Origin: Candidatus Altimarinota bacterium
GTDB lineage: Bacteria > Patescibacteriota > Gracilibacteria > BD1-5 > UBA6164
Assembly (NCBI GenBank): GCA_013368515.1
Contig: JABWCI010000001.1
Span: 62,001 to 126,000 of the forward strand
Length of the DNA: 64,000 bases
Direction of reading: 5' to 3'
Numbering within the stretch: the first letter of the stretch is position 1; every line of letters begins with the position of its first letter. The notes beneath the pieces are model-generated. The model had not been told where the DNA came from, did not search any database, and saw only the letters and a list, made by a program, of their open reading frames with translations. Shown piece after piece: positions 36,295 to 46,885 of the stretch. The translations under genes and the position numbers were made by a program.

Positions 36295-36843
36295 TTATAG
36301 CTTAAAAATAATTTTTATTTTTTCTATCATCTTTTCATCACATAACTTATGAACCAAATCATAATCTTTGTTTCTTAATGCTTGTCTTAAATTTGTAGCA
36401 CTAATTGCAATTTTTTGTCAGTTATAATTTACAAAAGAGTTTTCCCTAGATTGTTCTATATAATTGAAAGAAAAATTATTGAAATGATTTTCATATTTTT
36501 TTATTATATTGTATGCACTATCATTTTTAAAATCTCAAGCATATAAATTTATATCTCTTAATCATTTTCATTTTTCAAAAAGTATCTTATATATATTGTA
36601 GATCCAAATCAAATCGCTTCTATCATCTCTAAGTTCTAAGATTTCTAGATTTTTGTTACCCTTGTATTTCAAAAGAAGTATTTCTTTTATTTCATTAAAT
36701 TTTAGAGGATTTTGTTCATCAATTATATTTTTACTTCAAATTAGAACAATAACTCTATCATTTTCAGATAATGCTTTATCAATTATAGAGATATGTCATA
36801 TGTGAGGTGGATTTAATCTACCTATAAATAATCAAAGAGTCAT
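36295..36843 (-). CDS. Nicotinamide-nucleotide adenylyltransferase-like nucleotidyltransferase
   Basis: 182 aa. The N-terminal GRLNPPHIGHISII contains the HxGH nucleotide-binding motif, and ISATNLRQAL is the ISxTxxR motif that grips the triphosphate. This combination is typical of NadM/NMNAT-type enzymes that join NMN and ATP to make NAD. Length agrees with archaeal-type NadM. Cytidylyltransferase relatives with other substrates cannot be excluded. Confidence 0.82.
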
Positions 36844-36856
36844 ATTAATATATTTT

Positions 36857-37687
36857 TTAACATATAAAATTATCTTTAACAAAATCAATAATTTTCTTAC
36901 TTTTATATCATCAAAAAATTATATCATTAATTTCATCTCTATAATATACATATCATTCATCTATATTAAATATTCAATAAACTTTATTATATCATTTTAT
37001 TTTTCAAAATTCTTCTAATCTAATAATTTCAATCTCTTTACTTTTAAAAAGAATTTCTTTTTCTAATATTTTTAAACATATTAACTGAGAATTTTTACTT
37101 AATAATAAAACCTTTTTAATTTCATTTGAATAATAAATAATATATTTATTTTCATTTTTAAAATAAGATATAATTTTATCAATATGAGATAATTTTTTAT
37201 GTTTTACATATATTAATAATATTAATATAATATAAAAAATTATTAAATATATATTAAAATTATTAATATACAAAAAATATAGTCCTAAAAATATAGATAA
37301 AACAAAAATTAAATATAAAACCGCTATTTCTCAATCTAATTTAACTCTCAATGAAATAAATTCATTTTCTCCAGAATTTAAACTATTTCTATATGTTTTT
37401 AAAATATTAAAATATAAAGTAAAAATAGCTAATAATAATGAAATGAACATTAGAATTAAACCATAATCTGAAAATTTTTCAACTACTCCTCAATGATGTG
37501 AACATGCTCAACTTAATCAAATACTTTGAGAATTCCAACCATCTTGGCATTCTAAAAATGTTGAATTAAATCATAAAGCAACTGAAAGAATTATTGAAAA
37601 TAATATAATTATTCTTTTCTTTCAAAAAAAAGTTATAAAAAAGTAATATATCGATATAAAAACTAAAAAAATTAAAAGTATATTCAT
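36857..37687 (-). CDS. Membrane protein with DUF3761-like loop (276 aa)
   Basis: Four to five membrane helices. Between helices 1-2 and 3 sits an external loop with LECQDGWNS..GLSGACSHHGGV, which matches the C-x-DG ... G-x-CSHHGGV pattern of DUF3761-type secreted domains; the Cys pair may be disulfide bonded and the HHGG may bind metal. The C-terminal 90 residues are cytoplasmic and charged. No function assigned. In the same minus-strand run as the NMNAT-like gene (14-bp gap). Confidence 0.72.
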
Positions 37688-37696
37688 ATAGTATTA

Positions 37697-38545
37697 TTAA
37701 TAATATTTTTTAATTAAAAAATTTTCTATAACTTCACTAAGTAGTTTTATATATTTTTGTACTTTTACATCATCTAAAACTATTTTAGAATTATTTGTAA
37801 AATCCTTTGTTTCATCAGTTGCTATATTTGATTTCAAAACTTCTATAAATGAAGAAGGTACTTTTTGTATCAAATTGGTAACTTGATATTTATCTTCTAA
37901 AGAATAAGACTTGTTTTCATAAAAAGGAATTTTAGCATTATCAAAAACTCATCTCAATTCTCTATCAAGCATCTTGCAAGAATAATAATCTCAGGCTTTA
38001 TTTGAAGTTAAAAAATTTTCTCTTCTTTCTTCTCAAGAATAAGATTTTTCCAAAAACTCTATCAAATCCTTATTTTTTATATTTTCATGGAAATTCCAAG
38101 GAAAATTATTTTCTCTTCAACACATTGTATGAATATGTATTCAACAAGCAGAATTTTCTACTATTTTTTCTATTTGAGAAATAGAATCTTTATACATATC
38201 CAAAAAATAATCTGTTTTTAATATTTTTGGACAAGCATTTTCAATAGAACGATTAAAATCACAAAAAGCTCTTGGAACTTGTCATATTATAAGACAAAGC
38301 TTTAATTCTGGAAATCTAGTTTTGATATATTCAAAAATACCTTTGGAAATAATTCAAGAACCCAAATCTGATTCATGAATGATATAATCCATAATAGTTT
38401 CATCTTCAAAATCATTTTCTCTTAGATTTTGTTTTATTATATCAAGCCAAGATTGATCTACTCAATCGTGTGGAGCATAAATAAAAAAGTCATATATTTC
38501 TGACTTTTTTAATTTATATGTTTCGTAAACAATAAATGGTTTCAT
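37697..38545 (-). CDS. N-formylglutamate amidohydrolase-like protein
   Basis: 282 aa. IYAPHDGVD, HESDLGSGIISKGI, VPRAFCDFNRSIENACP and GIHIHTMCGR correspond in order to the SxPHxG, EADxG, VPRxxxDLNR and HxHxM motifs of the FGase family, which carry the zinc ligands and substrate arginine. The family hydrolyses N-formylglutamate or acts as a zinc amidase/peptidoglycan peptidase-like enzyme. Since no histidine degradation genes are nearby, another amide substrate is plausible. Lies 13 bp before prfA end. Confidence 0.75.
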
Positions 38546-38558
38546 AAAATTTTAAAAA

Positions 38559-39638
38559 TTATACACTTCCTTTTCAAGCAGCTTCTAACTTAGCTTGTTG
38601 GTCTGCAACAGCACATGCATCTATAATAGGAGCAAGTCTTCACATCATAATTTGTGGTAATCCTGAAAAGTTTTGACCAATTCTATGGTCTGTCAATCTA
38701 TCTTGTGGAAAATTATAAGTTCTTATTTTTTCACTTCTATCTCAAGTTCAAACTTGTGATGATCTAGCTTCTCATAATTCTTTTTGTCTTTTTTCTTCTT
38801 CAAAAGCATAAAGTTTACTTCTCAAAATAGCCCGAGCTTTTTCTCTGTTTTTATGTTGAGATCTACCATCCTGACAAAAAACCATTACTCAAGTTGGGAT
38901 ATGTTTCAATTGAACTGCTGAATCTGTTTTGTTAACATGTTGTCAACCCGCTCAACTTGATCTAGTAAATTGCATTTCTACATCATCTGGATTTAATTCA
39001 AAATCAAGTTCATCTACTTCAGGCATTATAGCAACTGTAATAGTTGAAGTATGAACTCTACCTTTACTTTCAGTTGCTGGAATTCTTTGCACTCTATGAA
39101 CTCATGATTCATATTTAAATCTAGAATATGCTCACTCTCATTTTACTTCAAAAATCAATTCTTTAACTCAACCAGTTTCATTATCTGATTGTTCAGAAAT
39201 CTCTACACTATATCATTCGTTTTCAGCAAAAAGCATATAAGATTTTGAAAGTTCAGCTGCAAAAAGAGATGCTTCATCTCAACCAGCTCAAGCCCTAACT
39301 TCAACGATTATATTTTTATCATCATTTGGATCTTTTGGCAACAATGAAATTTTAAGACTTTCTTCTAAATTTGGTATCTTTTCTTCAGCTTCAGATATTT
39401 CCATTTTTATAAGATCTCTCATCTCCTCATCTTTTTCACTATAAAGCATCTCTTTATTTTCTTCATATGCTTCATATACAGATTTATATTGTTTGTATAA
39501 ATTTACAGCCTCTTCTATTTGTTTTTTTCTTCATGTAACTTCTTTTATCTTTTTTTGATCTTTAAATATATCTGGATCTGACATTTTTTGTTCCAAAGAT
39601 TCATATTCAGCTACTAAATTATCTAAATTGAATTTCAT
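38559..39638 (-). CDS. prfA: Peptide chain release factor 1
   Basis: 359 aa. The codon-recognition motif is PAT (in [17 protein letters not shown]), the PxT form specific for RF1 (UAA and UAG), not the SPF of RF2. The catalytic GGQ is in [14 protein letters not shown]. Only RF1 is needed in a code-25 organism, where UGA must not trigger termination; no RF2 gene is seen in the window. prmC, which methylates the GGQ glutamine, is not adjacent. Confidence 0.97.
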
Positions 39639-39784
39639 AAATTAAAATTGTTATATTTTTTAAATTTTTGCGAATTATAAGAAAAAATGATTAAATAGCA
39701 AGAAAAAGAAAGTTTGTTTTGTTTTATTGACAAATAATTAATATATATTATAGCAATATATATTATTAAAAATAAAGTATAATA

Positions 39785-40444
39785 ATGACTTTAGAAATAA
39801 AACAAGCTACTAGAGAAAATAATAATGAAGTAAAAGTTCCTGAAATTGAAGATGCTTCAGATTTAACATCATGAAAAGTTAGAACAATAATTATGAGAGA
39901 TTTAATAAAAACTAAATCTTATATATCTATATGTTCTTGATGAGTTTATATTACTTCTTGAAAATATTATAATGATTTTCATCTTTTAAAATATAAAAAT
40001 TTAAAAAATACAAATGATCTTTGTTTCTTAATTTCTGATGAAGAAATGAACTGTAGAGAATTAAAAATACCTGATGAAATAAGAAAAAAAATAGTTGAAT
40101 ACCTAAGAAATCAAGATAAATTAATAATAGATGAAAGATATAGATTGCCTTGATGATTAAAATCTACTCCATTTAATTGCCAAAGTTTTATTTATTTTAT
40201 AAAATGATGGTTTGAAAAAAAACCAGATTTAGAATTCAAATATTTAAAAGAAGAAAATATATGAGATGTAAAACCATGAGATACATTATATCTTATTGAG
40301 TGAGATGAATGAACATGAGAATATTGGCACTATATGCTATACTTATGAGAATGATTTTGTTTAAGCAAAAATTGACATGCTTGAGTTGTAATAACAAGAC
40401 ATAATCTAAAATGATTATATCATGTAAAAGAAAAACTTTCCTAA
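39785..40444 (+). CDS. NlpC/P60- or CHAP-like cysteine amidase candidate
   Basis: 219 aa. C132 in STPFNCQSFIYFI and H182 in GTGEYWHYMLYLGEG, 50 residues apart, followed by a polar strand (NGHAGVVITR) reproduce the Cys-His arrangement of papain-like peptidoglycan amidases; VKPGDTLYLIEG is the usual strand before the histidine. No signal peptide is evident, so it may act in the cytoplasm or be exported otherwise. Rich in TGA codons, so resident. Family placement is by pattern only. Confidence 0.65.
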
Positions 40445-40460
40445 TATTAGGAAAGTTTTT
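40431..40460. terminator. Bidirectional terminator
   Basis: Perfect 15-bp palindrome AAAAACTTTCCTAAT / ATTAGGAAAGTTTTT between convergent genes, overlapping both stop codons. Confidence 0.8.
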
Positions 40461-41827
40461 TATAAATTATATCTCAATTTATCAAGAGGTATTTCTCTAC
40501 CTGCAATAATAATCTTAGGTGATATTTGTTCTGTATCATTTCATTCAAAGAAACTACTATTATCAACTCAAGTTTCATTTATTATAGAGTTTAGTTCACT
40601 TTGTAAACTTTTCATAAGTCCGATTTTTTCCATAACATCATAAACTCTTGCAATTGCTTCTAGATTTGAAAAATCAGTCATTCTAACTATTTGTTCTAAT
40701 CTAGGACCTGTAGCTTTAAATGTATAACCTTCTAAATATTCTAAATTATATTTTCTTGGCACATCTCATGAATCATCTTTCAAATCATACATTTTGATTT
40801 CAATTTCTCTATATTCATCTGTTTTTACTAATTGTTTTTCTTTAGAATAATTATCTATCAAGAAATCTTTAAGTTCAGAAACTCATTCTCCAGTTGCAGC
40901 TGAAATAACAAAAACTTTTTTATCTCAAAATTGTTTTTTAAACTCGCTAACTATAAATTCTTTCATTTCACTATCAAGTAAATCAGCCTTTGAAAAAACA
41001 ACAATTTCTTCTTTTGTAGCTAGATCTGGTGAAAAATATTCTAATTCTTTTCTTATATTTGTATAATCTGTAAATACTTGATCCATTCTATACATATCAA
41101 GAAGATGCAATAAAACACCCGTTCTTTCAATATGTTTTAAAAACTCTATTCAAAGACCTTTTCATTGACTTGCTCATGGGATTAAACCTGGAACATCTTC
41201 TATAACAAGAGATTTACCTTTATGATCTAAAACTCAAAGATTTGGAGTTAAAGTTGTAAATGGATAATCTCAAATTTTTGCTTTTACATTTGTAATATTT
41301 GATATAAGAGTTGATTTTCAAGCACTAGGAATACCAATAATTCAAATATCAGCAACAAGTTTCAGCTCTAAGTGTAAATCAACTTCTTCAGATATATCTC
41401 ACAATTCGGCAAATGCAGGAGCTTGTCTAGTACTAGAACAAAAGTGAGCATTTCAATAACCTCATCTACCTCATTTAGCAACAAGTAATTTTAAATTATT
41501 TTCATCTAAATCAGCTATAACTTCTCAAGTATTTGCATCTTTTACAATAGTTCAAACAGGCACTTTTAAAATAAGGTCTGAAGCATTTGCTCAAGCCATT
41601 GTATTTTGTCATCATGATTCTCAAGAACTCGCTTTTAAAACTTTTTTATGTCTATAATCAGAAAGTGTATTTAAATTGATATCTGTTAAAAGAAAAACAT
41701 CTCATCATTTTCATCCATCTCATCACCATGGACCTCATTTTGGTATATATTTTTCTCTTCTCCAAGAAACAATTCAATCTCAACCTTTTCATGATATAAC
41801 TTTGATTTTTACTTCATCAATAAACAT
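40460..41827 (-). CDS. obg: GTPase Obg/CgtA
   Basis: 455 aa. Glycine-rich Obg domain (1-157; for example GKGGDGIVSWRREKYIPKGG), then the G domain with P-loop GIPSAGKST, switch DVPGLIPGA and FSKADLLDS (G4), and a C-terminal OCT domain with LEYLEGYTFKATGPRLEQIV. Glycines are heavily TGA-coded. Obg binds the 50S subunit and couples ribosome maturation to stress signalling; cytoplasmic. Confidence 0.96.
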
Positions 41828-41935
41828 TTTCTTTAAATTAGATAATATTTTTAAAACAAATTTTAAAATTTTTAATTTTACATTATAAAAACTCTAAAAT
41901 CTATTTTAAAAGAAATTTCAAATTTTACAATTTAA

Positions 41936-41972
41936 AAAGGTTCCGAAAAAATTTTTGATTTAATCGGAACCA
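41936..41972 (-). terminator. Terminator of tRNA-Met
   Basis: Stem GGTTCCGA (41939-41946) with TCGGAACC (41964-41971) followed on the minus strand by TTTTTAAA; 18 bp downstream of the tRNA. Confidence 0.75.
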
Positions 41973-41989
41973 GTTTTTATGGCCTAAAA

Positions 41990-42066
41990 TGGTGTCAATG
42001 AGTGGAATTGAACCACCGACCTCGGGGTTATGAATCCCGCGCTCTAACCAACTGAGCTACACTGAC
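41990..42066 (-). tRNA. tRNA-Met (CAU), probably elongator
   Basis: 77 nt with encoded CCA, anticodon loop TTCATAA, acceptor GTCAGTG/CATTGAC. It has a paired first base, so it is not the initiator; the stem has an unusual A-C apposition at 31-39. Confidence 0.88.
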
Positions 42067-42085
42067 TAATCAAATTTGCTCCAAA

Positions 42086-42148
42086 TTTATATTTATAATG
42101 ATTAAAAAGTCAAATTTTTTTTGACTTATTGGTATTAATAAATAAAAT
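42086..42148. promoter_or_regulatory. Back-to-back promoters for tRNA-Met and rpsF
   Basis: AGTCAAATTTTTTTTGACT (42108-42126) joins two -35 boxes head to head. Minus strand: TTGACT 42108-42113, 16-bp spacer, TATAAA 42086-42091 toward tRNA-Met. Plus strand: TTGACT 42121-42126, 16-bp spacer, TAAAAT 42143-42148 toward rpsF. Confidence 0.68.
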
Positions 42149-42226
42149 AAGGCCACTTTTTATGAAAAAAGTATTTTTTATATCCTTCCAGTTAATAAAT
42201 AATTGGATAATAACCCATAGGAAAAC

Positions 42227-42514
42227 ATGGCAAAATACGAATTAATGCTTATTGTTGATACTAGCATTACTGAAGAACAAAGAAGTACTTCAATAGCTGA
42301 TTTAAAAGCTTTACTTGAAAAAAATGAAGCTAAAATCACAAAAGAAGATGTTTGGTGAGACAAAAAAATGGCTTACAAAATTGGTAAATCAGATAGAGGT
42401 TTCTATATATTATTTGATTTAGAAATGAATGGTAAATCAATAAAAGAAATGTCTAAAGTAATTAACTTAGATAAAAACATTGTTAGATATATGTTTACTA
42501 GAGTAGACGCATAA
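42227..42514 (+). CDS. rpsF: Ribosomal protein bS6
   Basis: 95 aa. MAKYELMLIVDTSITEEQRS and DKKMAYKIGKSDRGFYILFDLE are typical S6; it partners bS18 on the 30S platform, and rpsR follows two genes downstream, as in the conserved rpsF-ssb-rpsR operon. The leader of about 75 nt could host S6:S18 feedback binding, though I see no clear CCG loop. Confidence 0.95.
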
Positions 42515-42551
42515 TTATACTTCAATTTTTATACTTTTAAGACAAAAATAA

Positions 42552-42944
42552 ATGAGAACAGTTAACAAAGTTATACTTATTGGTAATATAACTAGAGATC
42601 CAGCAGTAAAAACTACTGAAACAAATAAGAAAGTTGCATTATTTACAATAGCTACAAATAGATATTTTAAAACTGCTACTTGAGAAAATAAATCTGAAAG
42701 TGAATTCCACAACTGTGTAGTTTGGTGAAGTTTAGCTGAAAGATGTGAAAAATTTCTTACTAAAGGAAAACTTGTTTATGCTGAATGAAGATTAAAAACT
42801 AGAGTTATCGAAAAAGAAGATGGTTCTAAATCGTATAAAACAGAAGTTGTTATTTCAAATATAATCTTCTTAAATAAAAAATCTGACTTCGAAGAAGCTG
42901 GAATTATTGATGAAATAGATATTGAAGAAGAAGATAAATTTTAA
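42552..42944 (+). CDS. ssb: Single-stranded DNA-binding protein
   Basis: 130 aa. OB fold with VNKVILIGNITRDPAVK, SEFHNCVVWGSLAERCEKFL and GKLVYAEGRLKTR. The flexible linker is short and the tail IDEIDIEEEDKF is acidic, ending in Phe, as required for binding partner proteins. Coats ssDNA during replication and repair. Sits between rpsF and rpsR, the standard context. Confidence 0.95.
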
Positions 42945-43023
42945 TCTAAAAAATTAAAAAATAAATTATCAAACCCTAAGGGTTTGGTTATATACCCAAA
43001 ATTTATTATTAAACAAAAAAACT

Positions 43024-43242
43024 ATGACTAAAACTACTTGCCCATTAGAAGGACAAAACATTGATTATAAAAATGTTGAATTATTAAAAAAATATATTAC
43101 TAAATTTGGTAAAATAACTCCTAGATACTATACAGGTGTATCATTAAAAAATCAAAAAAAGTTATCAAATGCTATTAAAAAAGCTAGAATTATGGCTTTA
43201 TTACCATTTGTTAAATCTTTTGATCCAAATTACGAAGGATAA
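43024..43242 (+). CDS. rpsR: Ribosomal protein bS18
   Basis: 72 aa. [45 protein letters not shown] are clear S18 motifs. Separated from ssb by 79 bp containing a small CCCTAAGGG hairpin. Confidence 0.96.
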   Translation: MTKTTCPLEGQNIDYKNVELLKKYITKFGKITPRYYTGVSLKNQKKLSNAIKKARIMALLPFVKSFDPNYEG

Positions 43243-43261
43243 TTAATAATTTTAAATATAT

Positions 43262-43298
43262 AAAAGAAGAATTCTATAACTAGAATTCTTCTTTTATT
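43262..43298 (+). terminator. rpsF-ssb-rpsR operon terminator
   Basis: 15-bp perfect stem (AAAAGAAGAATTCTA / TAGAATTCTTCTTTT) and T run 20 bp after rpsR. Confidence 0.85.
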
Positions 43299-43425
43299 AT
43301 TGTCAATGTTTTTATTTAAAAAACTTTACTTTTTATATTTTCTTTATATACTCTCTTGCGTAAAATTAAGTTCAGTTATTAAAGCTGAACTTAATTTATT
43401 ATTTTAATATTAAAACATATTTTTT

Positions 43426-45228
43426 ATGTCTTTTAGAAATATAGCCATTATCGCTCACGTTGATCATGGTAAAACTACATTGGTTGATGAATTATTAAAA
43501 TCTGACGACAATTTCGATGAAAGAGTTGGTATTGAAACATGTGTAATGGATTCAAACGCTCAAGAAAAAGAAAGAGGGATTACTATTTATTCAAAAAATA
43601 CAGGTATTAATTACAAAGGTAATAAAATTAACATAGTTGATACTCCAGGGCATGCTGACTTTGGTTCAGAGGTAGAAAGAGTACTTAGAACTGTTGATAG
43701 TGTTTGTCTAGTAGTTGATGCTTATGAAGGGCCTATGCCTCAAACAAAATTTGTACTAAAAAAATCTCTTGAATTAGGTCTTCATCCTATTGTTGTTATC
43801 AATAAAATGGATAAACCTTCAGCTAGAGCTGATTGGGTTGTAGATCAATTATTTGATTTATTTGTACAACTTGGTGCAACTGATGAACAATTAGAGCACT
43901 TAAATGAGCCAGTTTATGCTATAGCTAGAGAAGGTTTAGCTTGGACAGATGAAAATCCTGAAAGAAAAGATATGTCTCCTCTTTTAGATTTCATAATGAA
44001 AAAAATACCCGAAGCTCCTAACAATGTTGATGCTCCATTTAAAATGCAAATTGCAAATCTAGGTTATGATAGTTTTCTTTGAAGACTTGGTATCGGTAGA
44101 ATTTATGAATGAAAAGTTAAAGTTGGTCAAGAAGTATTTATTACTTCAAATGAATGAGTTGAAAGAAAAGGTAAAATTACTGAAATTCTGACAAATCACT
44201 GATTAAATAAAGTAAAAACTAAAGAAGCAATTGCTTGAGATATAGTTACCATAGCTTGAATTGCTGATATATTCGTAGGTGAAACTGTTTCATGAATAAC
44301 ATGAGCAGAAGCTATGCCACCTATTACTATTGATGAACCTACTTTAAAAATGGAATTTTTAGTAAATAATTCTCCATTTGCTGGTAGAGAAGGTAAATTT
44401 GTTACTTCAAGACAAATTAGAGATAGACTTGAAAAAGAACTTGAAACTAATGTATGATTAAAAATAGATTTTTCTAGTGGTGATAACTATGAAGTTGCTG
44501 GTAGATGAGAATTACATTTATCTGTTCTTATTGAAACAATGAGAAGAGAATGATTTGAACTACAAGTTTGAGCTCCAGTTGTAATTATGCATGAAGAAAA
44601 TGGTGTAAAAATGGAACCAATTGAAAACGTATCTGTTTCAGTTCCAGCAGGTTTTGAATGATCTGTTATTGCTGAACTTGGTAAAAGAAAAGGTTTAATG
44701 TCAAATATGGTTGAAAACAATGGAATCGTTAGTTTAGAATTTAGAGTTCCAACTAGAGGTCTTCTTGGTTTTAAATCAGAATTTACTACACTTACAAAAG
44801 GTGAATGATTATTATCAAGCTCATTTGATAAATTTGAAGCTTACAAAGGTCCAATTGAAAAAAGAGCCGTATGATCAATGATTTCTATGGAAAATGGTAA
44901 AACAATGGCTTACTCACTATTTAATTTACAAGATAGAGGTAAAATATTTGTTGAACCAGCTACTGAAATATATGAATGAATGATTATTTGAGAATCATCT
45001 AAAGGTCAAGACTTGGCAGTAAATGCAACTAAAAATAAAAAACTTACAAACGTAAGAGCATCTGGTACAGATGAAGCATTAAAATTAGTTCCACCAAAAA
45101 TAATGACTCTTGAAGAAGCTATTGACTATATATCAGATGATGAGTATGTAGAAGTAACTCCATTATCAATTAGATTAAGAAAAAAATATTTAACTGAAAC
45201 TGAAAGAAAAAGATTTGGTAAAAATTAA
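43426..45228 (+). CDS. typA: Ribosome-associated GTPase TypA/BipA
   Basis: 600 aa. G domain: [26 protein letters not shown] and NKMDKPSA; then elongation-factor-like domains II and III and the BipA-specific C-terminal domain ([35 protein letters not shown]). It helps ribosome assembly and stress adaptation. Glycine coding is uneven: the first 12 glycines (residues 1-218) are all GGN, including several GGG, whereas about 60 percent of those right after are TGA. Confidence 0.96.
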
Positions 45229-45229
45229 T

Positions 45230-45261
45230 AAAAAAATAGAGATTTAAATCTCTATTTTTTT
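45230..45261. terminator. Bidirectional terminator
   Basis: Perfect 15-bp palindrome AAAAAATAGAGATTT / AAATCTCTATTTTTT just after typA; serves the convergent gene as well. Confidence 0.85.
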
Positions 45262-45262
45262 A

Positions 45263-46123
45263 TTAATTTTTTTCTATATAAAATAAATTTCATTTATCAT
45301 TTGTATATGAATTATAACTAACTTCTATTTCATTTTTTCATTTATTTAAAACAAAGTTTAATTTATAATAAGGAATAATTAAGTAAATGTGATTTTCATT
45401 ATCTGTATAATATTTAACCATCTTATATTTTTTTTCAGATTTTGGATAAATAGTTTTTTCATAACTTTTACTAGTTACTTTAAGATCATGATAATCTAAA
45501 GAAGAATCATATATTGATAACTTAACTTTTTCTTCAATTAAAAATTTAAAATTTTTAATAAATACTTCATTTTTATAATCAATTGGATATATAAATAAAT
45601 CTACATTTTCTGAACCTTTTGAATCTATTTTGTAAACTTCCGTACTTCTAGTATTTAAATATACATCTTTATAATCTTCAAACATACATTTATCATAAAA
45701 TATTTCATTAAATATGAAATTTGAATTATCACATCAATTACTTCATCATAAAATACTTATTAAATTATTATTTAATGCTCTTATAATATTTTTTTGTCAT
45801 AATTTACTAGTAAAAAAATTTATAACTTCATTACTATTTTCTATTAATTTAGTTTCAATTATAGCTTTATTATAAGTTTTTTCAAAAATATCATCAATTT
45901 TTTTAAGACTATCTTTTTCAATAATTGAAAATGCCCTAATCTTAGAAAGTTTGTTTTTAGAATTAGCTTCTATAACTCAATTTGGTAAACTTAATAGAGG
46001 ATAATTAAAATAAGAATAGTTTTCATTAATTTTTACTTCATCATATTCAAATTTTAGAGCATAAACACTATTTAAACTATTAAACATTATAATGATTAGA
46101 AGTATCAATATTTTTTTTGACAT
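45263..46123 (-). CDS. Secreted protein of unknown function (286 aa)
   Basis: Signal peptide MSKKILILLIIIMFNSLNSVYA; the mature part is hydrophilic, mixed alpha/beta, with two cysteines near residues 140-150 (GSNGCDNSN and YDKCMFED). C-terminal half is rich in Tyr/Lys beta strands. No lipobox or anchor, so probably exported free. Family unknown. It is divergent from the acquired amidase-like gene at 46.2 kb. Confidence 0.7.
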
Positions 46124-46207
46124 ATATATATATGTTATTTATATAAATTTAACAGAAGTTAAAAGATATTATTGACAAAAAAAAAAAAAAATCAATATTA
46201 ATTTAGC

Positions 46208-46236
46208 GTTCTTAATTTTGAGAACATAAAAAGGAG
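46208..46236 (+). promoter_or_regulatory. Leader with inverted repeat and strong Shine-Dalgarno
   Basis: GTTCT (46208-46212) pairs with AGAAC (46221-46225); AAGGAG at 46231-46236 lies 6 nt before the ATG. Almost no other gene in the window has such a ribosome-binding site, which sets the following gene apart. Confidence 0.7.
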
Positions 46237-46242
46237 TAAAAA

Positions 46243-46833
46243 ATGAAAAACTTTTTCATTGTTTTGTTTAACATGATTTTTATTAACTTTGCTTTTGCTT
46301 TAACACCAATTGAAGTTAAAAATGACTTCAAAAATGAAATTGGAACTCTTAAAGTTTATCCAATGATAAATGATGGATATTCAACAAAAGTTAACTATCT
46401 TGCAGGTAATACTTTTAACCAAAACATATTAACTAAATATGATGGTGGAAATACACCTGAAATAAATTCAAATCAACGTATTTCTATAACACCCCCAAAT
46501 GAATACTACAATCAGTGTGTAGCATTTATAAAAGGTGTCACAAATGCAAAATCAACTTCATCTTGGAGGAGAGGGAGTGCAATATCAGTTCTAACTCAAA
46601 AATATGCTGTAATTGCTACTTTTAGTAGTGATGGTTTCTATGAAAACAATCATAAAAGTCATGTTGCTATTTATATAGCTCAGACAAATGAGGGAATTTA
46701 TGTTTTAGACCAAAATTTTAGAGGTAGTTTTAGTAATCCCGTAGGAGAAATCGCTGTAAGATTAATTCCATGGACATCTAATTCAACATCGCCACAAGCA
46801 AAAGCGAGTAATTATTATATAGTTGAACAATAA
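46243..46833 (+). CDS. BPSL0067/CHAP-like peptidoglycan amidase, likely acquired
   Basis: 196 aa with signal peptide (MKNFFIVLFNMIFINFAFA). C92 in YYNQCVAFIKGVT, the SSWRRGS motif, H140 in HKSHVAIYI and VLDQNF follow the BPSL0067 family, cysteine amidases including type VI secretion effectors that cut bacterial cell wall. All 11 glycines are GGN and none TGA, in contrast with neighbours; it has a strong Shine-Dalgarno, its own terminator and a leader repeat. It therefore reads identically under the standard code. Horizontal acquisition, perhaps from a host or prey bacterium, is the simplest explanation. No immunity gene is evident. Confidence 0.82.
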   Translation: MKNFFIVLFNMIFINFAFALTPIEVKNDFKNEIGTLKVYPMINDGYSTKVNYLAGNTFNQNILTKYDGGNTPEINSNQRISITPPNEYYNQCVAFIKGVTNAKSTSSWRRGSAISVLTQKYAVIATFSSDGFYENNHKSHVAIYIAQTNEGIYVLDQNFRGSFSNPVGEIAVRLIPWTSNSTSPQAKASNYYIVEQ

Positions 46834-46839
46834 AAAAAG

Positions 46840-46874
46840 AAAGTTCAAGAACAGTATTGTTCTTGAACTTTTTA
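46840..46874 (+). terminator. Terminator of the amidase-like gene
   Basis: 13-bp perfect stem AAAGTTCAAGAAC / GTTCTTGAACTTT with T run. The CAAGAAC/GTTCTTG core is GC-richer than most terminators here. Confidence 0.85.
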
Positions 46875-46885
46875 ATAAATATAAA

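Noticed and set aside
41676-41888. Plus-strand frame rich in histidine (HHFHPSHHHGPH)
   Set aside because: It is antisense to the glycine-rich start of obg; TGA/GGN glycines read as His/Ser on the other strand.
42160-42200. Short frame before rpsF (MKKVFFISFQLINK)
   Set aside because: Fourteen codons only, no supporting signal; more likely part of the rpsF leader.
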